DNA from: Daphnia pulex
Lineage: Eukaryota; Arthropoda; Branchiopoda; Diplostraca; Daphniidae
Reading direction: 5' to 3'
Assembly: GCF_021134715.1 (NCBI RefSeq)
Contig: NC_060024.1
Location: forward strand, 1-64,000
DNA: 64,000 nucleotides
Both the position numbers and the translations under genes were made by a program. Shown piece after piece: positions 7,732-18,013 of this stretch (position 1 is its first letter; each line of letters opens with the position of its first letter). Below the pieces are notes generated by a model. It searched no databases. It worked only from the letters and a program-made list of their open reading frames with translations, and was not told the origin of the DNA.

Positions 7732-10700
7732 ACCCGCGGGTGATGACGGCTCATCAACCTCCTCCTCCAAATGAGGCGGATTTTGCTGCTGAACCACTGC
7801 CCAATGATGGGGCAGATGACTTTGCTGACCCGCCGGATGATGACGGGCTTCCTACTCCACCAAAGCTTACGGACCAGCAGCGTCAGTGGAATGCGACATT
7901 TCACTCTCTTCTGCCGACAGATCTCGAGGGCCTGTCGGCTCTCTCCCAAGAAATTGCTACCGCTGCTGCCGAACGCAAAGACGCAGCCCCGCCAGACCAA
8001 TCCCGAGATGCCGTGCCCACTCAGCGGGGTACACGTCGAGCCCCACCTCGACGTCAACAGTACAACCCTCAAGATGCTTCAGAAATTCAAAAGCTCTACC
8101 GGATTGACAGAAATAAGGCGATGACTCACATTCTCGCCGAACCATCTCCCTATTGTGCGGCAGATCCAGCTGCGATCGAGGCCCACCTCTCAACAATTTT
8201 TTCCGGAACTGACCATCCATGGTCAGACCCGCCGCCTTGCGTGCCGGAATTCACCCAGACAACTACACCCGAAGAACTGACCTTCCTTACTGCGCCCATT
8301 ACACCGCGAGAAGTAGCGAACCGTCTCCAGCGGATGAAAAACACAGCACCTGGACCAGATTGCGCCCGATATGCTGGTCTACGACGGGCTGACCCAGGCT
8401 GTCATACGCTGGCCCTTATATATTCCCGCTGTCTTGCCCAGGCCCAAGTTCCCCTGGCATGGAAAGAATCCACTACGGTCCTCATCTACAAAGCTGGCGA
8501 CCGGGACAACTTGAACAACTGGCGACCGTTATCACTCGGGAATACGATTGCCAAACTTTATTCTGGAGTCTTGGCTGATCGTGTCTCACGGTGGGCGGAA
8601 GATGGAAAACGGATTTCCCCCCAACAAAAAGGCTTTACTCGCCACGACGGCTGCCTTGAACATAACTTCATTCTTCAATCTGCAATCAACCAAGCCCGGC
8701 GCACTGGCCAAGAACTTTGTGTGGCGTGGTTGGATTTGGCCAACCCCTTCCCATCGGTACCTCATAACCACATTTTTGGTACTCTCTCTCTTCTAGGGCT
8801 TCCTGCTGAATTGATTGCTGTCATTCGTGATCTCTACACGGATACTACAACACGGGGGATGACATCTACCGGTTTGACGGCCCCAATCCCTCTATCTGCT
8901 GGAGTCAAACAGGGTTGCCCACTGAGCCCTGTCGTCTTCGATCTTGCAATGGAGCCCATCATCCGGGCCGTAGTGGCGCTTAAACCGCTCTCCTTCAAGC
9001 TCGGCCTTATTGACCAGTCGACTCTGGCTTTTGCGGACGATCTATCTCTCCTGGCCAAAAACGATGTTGCTCTTCAACGGCAACTTGATGTTGCATCCGA
9101 AACGGCAGACTGGTGTGGCCTCACTTTCAAGCCTTCAAAATGTGCCACTCTTCATATCCTCAACCGTGAAACGGTTGATTCTGTCTTCACCATCGACGAA
9201 AACCCTCTGGCGGTGCTGGGAGAAGGTCAACACTACCGCCACCTAGGTGTCCCTACTGGATTCCGCAACAAACAAACTCCGGAAGAATCTCTTGCCAAAA
9301 TTGGGACCGACCTGGATCTTTTAGACGCCAGTCTACTCGCCCCTTGGCAGAAAATCGACGCCGTTGTCACGTTCCTAGTGCCCCGCCTCGATTTTATCCT
9401 CCGCGGTGCTGACGTGAGAGTTAAGCCTCTGTCTAAATTAGACAAAACCATGAAGAAATGCGTCAAAAAATGGATGAATCTTCCGCAACGGGCTAGTGCA
9501 GAAGTTGTTTTTATTCCCAGCCCACTAGGTGGAGCTGGTATCTTTCCCTTTAGTGATATGCGCAACGTCTGTGCCGTAACTCACGGATATAGGCTACTCA
9601 CTTGCCCCGATGACTCCGTCCGCGAAACGGCATGGGAAACTTTAAAAACCGCGGTGCAGCTGAAAATTCGCCATGTGCCGACTATGGATGATGTTGCGTC
9701 ATATCTTAATGGCGCCACTGATGGTGAAATGGCCAAAACTAACGGGGATGTCCCATCTCTATGGTCACGTGTTCGCATCTGTACTCGTGCTCTTCGCCGT
9801 ACCGCCGACATCCAGTGGTGGTGGTGCGCCACCCGTGGCGAAATGCAACTCATCGTTCCCCGCCCAGACAAGGAGCCGAATCAAGCACGAGCCCACCCAG
9901 CGGCCCGTCGTCAAGTATGCAGCCTCCTTAAAACGGCCCTTCGAGCTGCCTATCTGCAGCGCCTACTCAAAAAACCTGATCAGGGAAAAGTGTATTCCGT
10001 GACCAGTCTCAGAAGTGAATCCAATCACATGATGAAATCTGGCCTCTACACCCGCTTCGCTGATTGGCGTTTCCTTCATCGAGCTCGACTGGATACCATG
10101 CCCCTCAACGGAACGCGTCGGTTTGGCAACGGCAGCAAACGCTGCCGTCGTTGCAACAACATACTGGAATCCCTTCCACATGTCTTAAGCCATTGCAAAT
10201 ATGTCAGCCGACCACGAGCCCTTCGACACCATGCCACTGTCCATCGCCTTGCTAAAGGCACACCGGCCATTGCCGGCACTACCAGTGAGGATCGGAAAAT
10301 TCCTGGCACCAGCTGTCAGCTCCGTCCTGACCTTGTGGTGACTAACGCACTCACGCGTTCCATTTCAATCATCGACGTCGCATATGTCTTCGAAAACAAA
10401 TACGAAGCCTTCCAACTGGCCAGATCAGGCAAAATTCAAAAGTATTCCCTTCTGGCTGATGAGCTTCGTTCCCAAGGCTGGGATGTCTATCTCAACGCTT
10501 TCATCGTTGGGGACCTTGGTGGATGGGACCCCGATAATGAAACGGTCATCCGCCAGCTCCGGATTAGTAAAAGCTGCGCCAAGCTAATGAAGAAGCTTAT
10601 CATCAGCGACACTATCCGGTGGTCGCGGGACATCTATGTTGAATTCATCAGTGGCAAGCGGCAATACCAGGAAGTGGCTCCAACCAACCCAATCCCGGCG

Positions 10701-10748
10701 CATCCGCGCTGCGATCCTGCTCGGATTGAACAACCTGGCGAAGAATAA
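7725..10748 (+). CDS. Family B reverse transcriptase / restriction-like endonuclease
   Basis: 1007 residues from ATG 7,725. That ATG overlaps the upstream stop as ATGGTAA, but comparison with B3b shows it is probably an internal Met of one longer protein. Domains in order: linker; IQKLYRIDRNKAMTHIL motif (about residue 120); RT with FKxGD-like KAGDRDNLNNWRPLSLGN, AWLDLANPF and FADD at 436-439; thumb; CCHC motif from Cys807 (CRRCNN...HVLSHC); RLE nuclease with RPD at 867-869, IIDV with Asp884 and the basic helix KIQKY. All RT and nuclease catalytic residues visible to me are present. The product would nick U2 DNA and carry out target-primed reverse transcription. It is the most complete coding region of family B here. 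Confidence 0.9.
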   Translation: MVNPRVMTAHQPPPPNEADFAAEPLPNDGADDFADPPDDDGLPTPPKLTDQQRQWNATFHSLLPTDLEGLSALSQEIATAAAERKDAAPPDQSRDAVPTQRGTRRAPPRRQQYNPQDASEIQKLYRIDRNKAMTHILAEPSPYCAADPAAIEAHLSTIFSGTDHPWSDPPPCVPEFTQTTTPEELTFLTAPITPREVANRLQRMKNTAPGPDCARYAGLRRADPGCHTLALIYSRCLAQAQVPLAWKESTTVLIYKAGDRDNLNNWRPLSLGNTIAKLYSGVLADRVSRWAEDGKRISPQQKGFTRHDGCLEHNFILQSAINQARRTGQELCVAWLDLANPFPSVPHNHIFGTLSLLGLPAELIAVIRDLYTDTTTRGMTSTGLTAPIPLSAGVKQGCPLSPVVFDLAMEPIIRAVVALKPLSFKLGLIDQSTLAFADDLSLLAKNDVALQRQLDVASETADWCGLTFKPSKCATLHILNRETVDSVFTIDENPLAVLGEGQHYRHLGVPTGFRNKQTPEESLAKIGTDLDLLDASLLAPWQKIDAVVTFLVPRLDFILRGADVRVKPLSKLDKTMKKCVKKWMNLPQRASAEVVFIPSPLGGAGIFPFSDMRNVCAVTHGYRLLTCPDDSVRETAWETLKTAVQLKIRHVPTMDDVASYLNGATDGEMAKTNGDVPSLWSRVRICTRALRRTADIQWWWCATRGEMQLIVPRPDKEPNQARAHPAARRQVCSLLKTALRAAYLQRLLKKPDQGKVYSVTSLRSESNHMMKSGLYTRFADWRFLHRARLDTMPLNGTRRFGNGSKRCRRCNNILESLPHVLSHCKYVSRPRALRHHATVHRLAKGTPAIAGTTSEDRKIPGTSCQLRPDLVVTNALTRSISIIDVAYVFENKYEAFQLARSGKIQKYSLLADELRSQGWDVYLNAFIVGDLGGWDPDNETVIRQLRISKSCAKLMKKLIISDTIRWSRDIYVEFISGKRQYQEVAPTNPIPAHPRCDPARIEQPGEE

Positions 10749-10859
10749 TTTAACCTTTTGTCTTTTCTTATTATTTTTGTCATCTACTTCTCGCTGATAT
10801 TCCCCATTCAAACCCAAACAAAACAATTGGTCTCCCCAACACTTGCTATTTATTTTGTT

Positions 10860-11150
10860 CTCCCTGCTCCTCACAAAAATTTTTAACTTCCCTCCCAATT
10901 TCATACTTATTTATATTTTTCTTCCCGTCGTAAACTCTCCCTATAACTTCGCTCCCAACTTAATATTTATTTCTATTTTTCTTCCCGTCGTAAACTCCCC
11001 CTATAGCTTCACTCCCAATTCCATATTTATTTCTATTTTTGTTTCTCCCCGTCGTAAACTCCCCCAATACTATATGTTCTTTTTCAACTTTATCTCCAAA
11101 CTCTGATTTGCTCTTATCTTTTTTTCTCACCGTCGTAAAATCACCCCAAT
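10860..11150 (+). repeat. About 60-bp tandem repeats in family B 3' UTR
   Basis: CTTCCCGTCGTAAACTC recurs at 10,921 and 10,981 (exactly 60 bp apart), then as variants near 11,044 and 11,128. The units are pyrimidine-rich and separated by TATTTATTTCTATTTTT. They lie in the 3' UTR, the part of RLE elements whose RNA is recognised by the element's own protein. Copy B3 keeps a decayed version near 51,900-52,080. Confidence 0.75.
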
Positions 11151-11346
11151 TTTGGTTTTGTTTCTATTATTATGATCAGCTTCTCACACGCAATACCGAT
11201 GAGTAATAACTCCTCTCGCAACTCTCTCTAAATTGTAGACATATTCTCCCACTTTTTCTCTCCCCAAACATTCATTGTTTGGTGATCTTTCCCTCTGGCA
11301 TAGCCAGCTATGTACATGCTAAAAATTCATTTTCAATAAACGTTTA

Positions 11347-11496
11347 ATCTGTTCTTATCAGCTTAATATCTGATACGGGTTCAAATGGACCCCAGAATAT
11401 TAAACTGATTTTTGGCATACGGTGGGAATACAGTGCTTGCACTGCTCCCGCCACGGGTTGACCCGGTATTGCAGTACCTCCGGGATCGGCTCACCC
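11347..11496 (+). pseudogene. U2 snRNA gene remnant 1 (nt 38-187)
   Basis: Reads as U2 snRNA from nt 38 to the 3' end: ATCTGTTCTTATCAG, stem-loop II, an intact Sm site in ACTGATTTTTGGCA, and the 3' stem-loops with GGTATTGCAGTACCTCC. The first 37 nt, including almost all of the GUAGUA branch-point recognition sequence, are missing because family B was inserted there. It is the best preserved of the three U2 remnants (others at 46,132 and 52,266). It has no promoter of its own in this position. Confidence 0.92.
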
Positions 11497-11528
11497 TCTA
11501 TGAGGGAGAACATATTGAATAAATCCTT

Positions 11529-11687
11529 CGCGTTCCTGGCGGATGACAGCCGAAGCATACGAGTTCTCTTCACCTCGGGCTTCATATTGCCGGCCACTAG
11601 ACTATATGAAAGGGCCTACAGTATGTCCCCCGGTCTAAAGTGAAGGCCAGGAAAGCGTAGCTTCGGCTGTCATCCGCCAGGAACGCG
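11529..11687. repeat. 28-bp perfect inverted repeat downstream of U2 remnant 1
   Basis: The arms at 11,529-11,556 and 11,660-11,687 are exact reverse complements (first begins CGCGTTCCTGGCGGATGA) around a 103-nt loop. It begins 33 nt after the U2 3' end. The arms are GC-rich against an AT-rich background. Nothing in the loop is recognisable as a gene; a short ORF there is a by-product of the hairpin. Confidence 0.85.
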
Positions 11688-12135
11688 AGGGAGAGTGATA
11701 AAAAATGGCGACTGGGCTGGGTGGGAAACTTGTAAAAATTACACTTTACTAGATTGGGAATAACTCGGCCAATCTAATCTAGAATGTAAATTCCTTTTTG
11801 ATTCGTATTGAGGGATGGACGAGCAAACTTTTGGGAGAATTTGTTTTTTTTTAAGGTTAGCATTTACCCATAAAGCGATACCAAAGACCCCCCAAAATTG
11901 TTAAAATTTGAAAAAACCCAAACTTTAACATTAAATATCTCCCGAACGGCAGAGAATATTTAAATTCTGCAACAACAGGTGAATCCGGAGTAAAAAACTG
12001 GATATGCCTGAATTATTTCAGATTTTTAGGTCCCATAGCGGAATGGGAAAAAAAGTGGGGTCCATGGATTTGGTGCACTTGAGTGGTGGATTGCTTGTTA
12101 AAATGACAAACTGATAGTTTTTCGGTGGTTTTGGT
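11688..12135. other. AT-rich spacer returning to 5S repeat sequence
   Basis: No gene recognised. At 12,125-12,141 the sequence becomes GGTGGTTTTGGTAAGATT, identical to the first bases of the window, so a 5S spacer resumes here just before the foldback insertion. Confidence 0.6.
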
Positions 12136-12901
12136 AAGATTCAACATGTCCTCTCCAACTTAAGACAAGGCTTTGTCTGAAACTTTTTCATGTAACAGAC
12201 AAAGACATGTCTTAAGTTTTCCTTATTTTTATTACATTGCCTCCTTATATTTGTTATACATTTATTTTATCCCTTTTCAATTCACAGCATAAACGTCCAT
12301 ACGTTTATATTCCCTTTCATAATTTTATAAAAAAAATTATGTTTTAATGGTATATGGGTGACATAAAAAATTTCAGACACAGTCTTATCTTAAGTCGCAG
12401 AGCATATGTTGAGGGTTGCACATTTTGAGAATTTTGTTTCTTTTTATCTTAGCATTTCTTTAAAAAACTTAAACCTTAGCGTAAAGCAATTATCAAGTTT
12501 ACTTCAAGATTTGAAAAAAAACATTTTTTGAAAATTCTTCCCATTTTCATTGTTGGAGCTTGGATACGTTGCTTAAAAAGTCGGTAAATTTTTAATGTGT
12601 AGATATTCACACATGGCCTCCGGCGGTAAATTTGCAGGGTAGAGGTTGTGTTGTATTGACTCCGGGGGTAAATTTGCAGGATAGAGGATATTAACGTTTT
12701 GCCTCCGGCGGTAAATTAGTAGTGTAGAATTTTTCACGCATTGCTTCCGGCTGTTTTTTTTTCAATATGTATATTCTTTAATTTTACTGTTTAGTTTTGT
12801 GTAAAAATTTTTTTTTTCGCGAAATTTTGACTTGTCTGAGTCATGGCTAACAAAAGCATCCGTAAAAAAAATTTATCCTTATAAAAAGTAAGGCTATAAT
12901 T

Positions 12902-12962
12902 TCAATCGAACCATGTATCTATTTATTCCCCAGCCAGTGCTATAACCATTATGCTATTTCAG
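12902..12962 (-). other. tRNA-like sequence in left foldback arm (a)
   Basis: The reverse strand carries a box A-like TAGCATAATGGTTATAGCACTGG and, downstream, GGTT with degenerate box B bases. It is the inverted partner of 17,429-17,500. It lacks an acceptor stem, so it is a tRNA-derived repeat rather than a gene. Confidence 0.5.
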
Positions 12963-13124
12963 ATTAAAATTTAATCATTTAACAAATATATATTAGTTTT
13001 GCGTCAACGCCGTGTTTGATGAGTGCGTGAAAAATTTTCTATTACGTTATATCGTCGGGACTGCACCTTGGCTGCACCTATCCATTCCCTGACACGCCGT
13101 TTTTCACGATAATCGATGTAAGCG

Positions 13125-13203
13125 GGAGTGGGCTTGAACCACCATACTTGATATCTTAAAACCAGAGCCATAGCCACTACACCGTTAGCTGCTGTGATTG
13201 TGT
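13125..13203 (-). other. tRNA-like sequence in left foldback arm (b)
   Basis: On the reverse strand GGTGTAGTGGCTATGGCTC resembles pol III box A and GGTTCAAGCCC resembles box B, about 35 nt apart. The partner copy is at 17,203-17,273. No full cloverleaf can be drawn. Confidence 0.5.
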
Positions 13204-13499
13204 AACCTTTGCTAGATTCAATTGGCCTGCGGCGGTAAATTTGTAGGGTAGAGATGTTCACGCATTGCCTGACATAGGATATTCACGCTTGGCTTCCGGC
13301 GGTAAATTTGTAGGGTAGAGAAATCCCGCACGGCCTCCGGCGGTAAATTCGCAGGGTAGAGCGGCATAGCCTCCGGCGGTATCCTTGTAAGATAGATGTG
13401 ATGACGTATTGCCTCCGGTGGTAAGCTCGACCAATCACAGCGTGCGCTCACACCTACAGACAAACAAACAGACAGATACACAAACAAACTCCTCCCCAT

Positions 13500-16400
13500 T
13501 TTAGCCCTTTGCGCTTTATAGACAAGGGACTATTATATATAGCGCTACTAAGCGAAAGGTAAACGCGAAGATTACATATGTGCGATATATTTTATTTCCA
13601 GTCAGATTTTTTTTAGATATATTTTATTTATGAGAAAATTTTTGAATGCTGAAAGTTGTTTTAGATATGTATATTCGTTTTAGATCTAGCGCTATATATT
13701 AAGCGCGCATGGCGCTAAAAAATAAATTGAAATTATTTTTCGCGCGATGATCTAAATTACGCGCAATTAATTCCATCATATTATAAAAGAGCGATATAAG
13801 CGCTAAAATAAATATTTAGCGCTACATATCATACAAACATAACGCGCATCGCAATCAAGTCAATTGCTCTAATAATTTATTTGTACTTAACTTGTGAACG
13901 AAGCGCTAAATTCGTAAATTTACGAAACGCACAAGCGCTGAAATAAATAGTTTGCGCTAATAAACGCGCATCGTATCAAATATTATTAAATGGGCGCGAC
14001 AATGAAAACGATTGCGGTGACTTGTCGGACGAGTACCGAACGCTTGTCCGTTATTTTAGTGCTTATCACGGATCCGGCTACCCATTATTTTAGCGCTAAG
14101 TGCCGCCCGTCTGCTCAGTGAACAAAAAAAACAAAGTCAAATATTTCGCGCTAGATCTATATTGCTATCTAAGCGAGCATGGCGCTAATAACGATAAATT
14201 TTTCCTTAACTTTTGAGGGATGCGATAAATTAATCGCAATCAAGTTTAATATAGTATAATTTATGAAACGAAGATAAACCGCTATAATAAATCTTGAGCT
14301 CGAAAAATTACGAAGTCAAATAGGCTAATTCGTGCTAGATCTAGTGCTATGTAAGCGCGAATTGTGCTAATGTTTTTTTGATTAACTTGCGCACGTTGCG
14401 CTAAATTTATTCTAATTTATTTCATCCTATTATTTATGAAACGCGCAAGCACTGAAATAAATATTTAACGCTGCTTACCGCGCATCATAATCAAGTAGGC
14501 TAAATTGAACTGTCGCACTTCTGGCAAATTTCCGGCTGAAATAAATTGCGCCAAATTTTGAGCATCACACGTTACTTTATCGCTAAGCGTCGCCTGTCCA
14601 CTGTTTCAGAAGCTCGCTCCATGAAAATAATTACGTTAAATATTTCGCGCTAGATTTCTCGCTAATAAGCGTGCATGACGCTTATGATTTAATTAAGATT
14701 AACTTACGCACAATTTGCTATTTATTGTTATTTATTATTCTTCGCTATGAATTTTATCATAATATTAAAGAAAAAATTCAATTCTATTTAAAAAATTAAT
14801 TCATATAGCTACTTAACGCGCTTCGAATTAAAGTAAATACAACGGAAGCACATCCCGCAAAGTTTGGGCTGAAATTTATTGCGGTAATATTTCGCCGTTT
14901 AATTCCGGGATTGCAGTACTGCCCCTTTGCGACTACATGAACCACATGTGTGTCGTTGCAAGCAAGCGGTAGTCTCACTAGTCTGGCCAGCACGGAATTT
15001 AAGGGTAAAATATTATTTTTAGCACTTGCTCGTTTCTTAAATTTTATGATGATATTTATCGTGCGCTATTTAGCTTATCGCAAGCAAGTTATCCAGATTA
15101 TTAGTGCAATGCGCGCTTATGAGCTAGATCTAGCACGATATTTTTCAATTAATTATTTGCGCGGAGTGAGCCGCCTAAAACAGTATAGACAGGTGGTTCT
15201 TCGCTCAGAAACGGACATTAGCGCTAAAAAAGTCAAATAATTCGTGCTAGATCTAGCGCTATTTATCGCCTGTCCGCTATTTCAGGCTGCTGGCAAAGCG
15301 GAAATAACAGCATACACTTTTAAACACGTAGTAGGCTTCTAATAATTTACTTGCGCTTCACTATAGCACGCGATGCCGGATGCGCTATACTTTATCGAAA
15401 ATTCATTTCGTCAGATTTATTACGAAACGCGAAAGCGATTAAATGAATATGTTATTGCGCTATCTAACGCGCATCGCACTAAAATTTATTAAACAGGCGA
15501 GACAAGGAAAACGATTGTGGCGACAGCGGTCAGACGAGTAGCACACGCACCCGTCCGTTATTTAAGCGTAATCGTCGCCCATCCCGTTCTTGGCGGCTCA
15601 CTGCACGAAAAATAACGAAGTCAATTATTTCGAGCAAGAATTAGGGCTATCTTTCTAAGCGCTCATGGCGCTAATGATTTATTTGTGCTTAACTTTTGCG
15701 GGATGCGCTAGACGTAGCGCTATCAAGTTCATTATATAATTTACGAAACCCGGATATCCAGGTAAAAAAATATTTAGCGTGAAATATAGATTAGTCAAAT
15801 ATTTTGCGCTAGATCTATAGACTGGATCTAGCGCGATGTAAGCTCGCATTGCGCTTTTCATTTACTTGTGATAAACTTGTGCACGATAAGCAAAATTTAG
15901 CGCGGTTATTTTTATTATTTTATTAGCGAAACGCGCAAGCGCTAAATTAAATATTCTGCGCTACTTAAGGCTAACGCACATCGCATTTAAGTAAATTCAA
16001 CAAGCGCGCTTCTCGCAAATTTTGGTTTTAAATTATAATTTGTTTTATTTATTGAGTAGCGAGGTCTCTCGGCCGTAAAGAAAAGCCGTCAACGACGGGT
16101 AGCCGATCAACCGGGACAGATCGACCGTCGTGAAACCCATAATCGGACTAATCTGTGTACGTGTCGTCGCCAGCAAGTGAATTTTATGGTTAAAATATTA
16201 GCGGGATAAATTTCATATGAAAATTGATGAGAGAGCTCGTTTAGTGTGATGCGCGTTAAGTAGCGCACAAAATTTTTTTAATCGCGAGTAAGTTATGTAG
16301 AAGAAAAAAATTAGCGCAATGCGCGCTTAGTAGCGCTATAGATCTAGCGCGATATTATTAAATTAATTATTTGTTTAGAGCGAGCCGCCCAAAACAGTAG

Positions 16401-17100
16401 ACAGGCGGTACTTAGCGCTAAAATGGCGAACCGGCCCGCAATAATCGCTAAAAATAGACATGCGCGTGACTGTACATTTCTATACAGGCCATCAGATCAA
16501 ATTACAGGCGCTCTTTTAGCCTATGTGTATGCGTCTGCAAGATGCGCAAAATTTAGCGCCATTAATTTCAAGCCAAAATTTACGAGAAGTGCGCCCGTTC
16601 ATTTTACTTAAATGCGATGTGCGTTAAGTGGCGCTAAGCGTTTCGTAAATTATATGTGAAATGTATTGCACAGAATTTAGCGCATCGTGCGTGCGTTAAT
16701 CTCAATTAGATCATTTTCGACAAGCGCGCTTACATAGCGCTAGATCTAGCACGAAATATTTGACTTATCGATTTTTCGCTGAAAATATTTATTTTAGCTG
16801 GTTCTCCTCGTTTCGTAAATGCTATCAATGAACTTAATTGCGCTACGTTTAGCGCAATTCACAAAATTTAAACAAAATGCAATCATTATCGCCATGCACG
16901 CTTAGATTAATGCTAGATATAGCACAAAATATTCAACGAAACTGTTTATTGCTGTGCGAGCCGCTTAAAACAGATGACGGATTTCGCTTAGCGCTAAAAC
17001 AACGGAGGGACCCGCAATAAGCACTAAAATAATGAACGATCGTGCGCTACTCGTCTGCCCCGTGACCGCAATCGTATTCGTTGTCGCGTCCGTTTAATTA
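13500..17100. repeat. AGCGCT-rich core of the foldback element
   Basis: 3.6 kb of AT-rich DNA studded with GCGCTAAA, TAGCGCTA, AGATCTAGCGC and GCGCATCGCA. The motifs recur every 30-80 bp on both strands in diverged copies, with no fixed period. The left half mostly carries one orientation and the right half the other, so the core is an eroded palindrome like the arms. A detached 145-bp piece of the same family lies at 24,236-24,380. No protein gene is supported; ORFs of 60-96 codons here are by-products. Confidence 0.7.
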
Positions 17101-17202
17101 AATCGTGCGTGAATATCCTATGTTAGGCAATGCGTGAACATCTCTACCCTACAAATTTACCGCCGGAGGCCAATTGAATCTAGCAAAGGTTACACAATTA
17201 CA

Positions 17203-17273
17203 GCAGCTGACGGTGTAGTGGCTATGGCTCTGGCTTTAAGATATCAAATATGGTGGTTCAAGCCCACTCCCGC
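17203..17273 (+). other. tRNA-like sequence in right foldback arm (b)
   Basis: GGTGTAGTGGCTATGGCTC (box A-like) and GGTTCAAGCCC (box B) are spaced as in a tRNA gene. The acceptor ends do not pair. It is likely a tRNA-derived SINE head captured by the element before its arms were duplicated. Confidence 0.5.
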
Positions 17274-17428
17274 CTACATCGTTCATCGTGAATCACGGTG
17301 TTTCAGGGAATGAGTACGCGCAGCCAAGGTACGGTCAAGACGATATATTGTGATAGAAAATTTTTCACGCAAAAAACACGGCGTTGACGCAAAACTGATA
17401 TATATTTGTTAAATGATTAAATTTCAAT

Positions 17429-17500
17429 CTGAAATAGCATAATGGTTATAGCACTGGGATGGTAATAAAGAGATTCATGGTTCCAATTTCAGTTATAGTC
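17429..17500 (+). other. tRNA-like sequence in right foldback arm (a)
   Basis: TAGCATAATGGTTATAGCAC is a good box A match and GGTTCCAATTTC a weak box B. The inverted partner is at 12,902-12,962. Probably tRNA-derived, not a working gene. Confidence 0.5.
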
Positions 17501-18013
17501 TTACTTTTTATAAGGATAAATTTTTTTTACGGATGCTTTTGTTAGCCATGACTCAGACAAGTCAAAATTTCGCGAAAAAAAAAAATTTTACACAAAACTA
17601 AACAGTAAAATTAAAGAATATACATATTGAAAAAAAAACAGCCGGAAGCAATGCGTGAAAAATTCTACACTACTAATTTACCGCCGGAGGCAAAGCGTTA
17701 ATATCCTCTATCCTGCAAATTTACCGCCGGAGTCAATATAACACAACCTCTACCCTGCAAATTTACCGCCGGAGGCCATGTGTGAATATCTACACATTAA
17801 AAATTTACCGACTTTTTAAGCAACGTATCCAAGCTCCAACAATGAAAATGGGAAGAATTTTCAAAAAATGTTTTTTTTTTCAAATCTTGAAGTAAACTTG
17901 ATAATTTCTTTACGCTAAGGTTTAAGTTTTTTAAAGAAATGCTAAGATAAAAAGAAACAAAATTCTCAAAATGTGCAACCCTCAACATGCTCTGCGACTT
18001 AAGATAAGGCTGT

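Larger units (their letters stand above)
6099..11346 (+). mobile_element. Family B non-LTR retrotransposon, best copy (B1), U2-specific
   Basis: A near full-length 5.2-kb element: a 130-nt 5' UTR, one long coding region (6,229-10,748) broken by one stop and one frameshift, and a 0.6-kb pyrimidine-rich 3' UTR with internal repeats. It ends exactly where U2 sequence (ATCTGTTC) resumes. Target choice, RLE endonuclease and N-terminal C2H2 fingers fit the Utopia/NeSL group of U2-targeting elements; clade placement needs a tree. Degenerate relatives (B2, B3 and their duplicates) fill 41.8-64 kb. Confidence 0.85.
12163..13290. repeat. Left inverted arm of the foldback element
   Basis: The reverse complement of this arm is found at 17,107-18,580. 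It holds one 176-bp unit, a cluster of GCCTCCGGCGGTAAATTTG modules (12,613-12,750 and 13,225 onward) and two tRNA-like sequences read from the reverse strand. The right arm is about 350 bp longer because of two extra 176-bp units. Short antisense ORFs here are not genes. Confidence 0.85.

Noticed and set aside
12613-13430. CRISPR-like array from the regularly spaced GCCTCCGGCGG modules
   Set aside because: The genome is eukaryotic, unit spacing is irregular, and the units belong to inverted transposon arms.
13004-13499. Reverse-strand ORFs in the left foldback arm
   Set aside because: They translate the CCGGCGG repeat modules (LPPEA-type peptides) and have no independent support.
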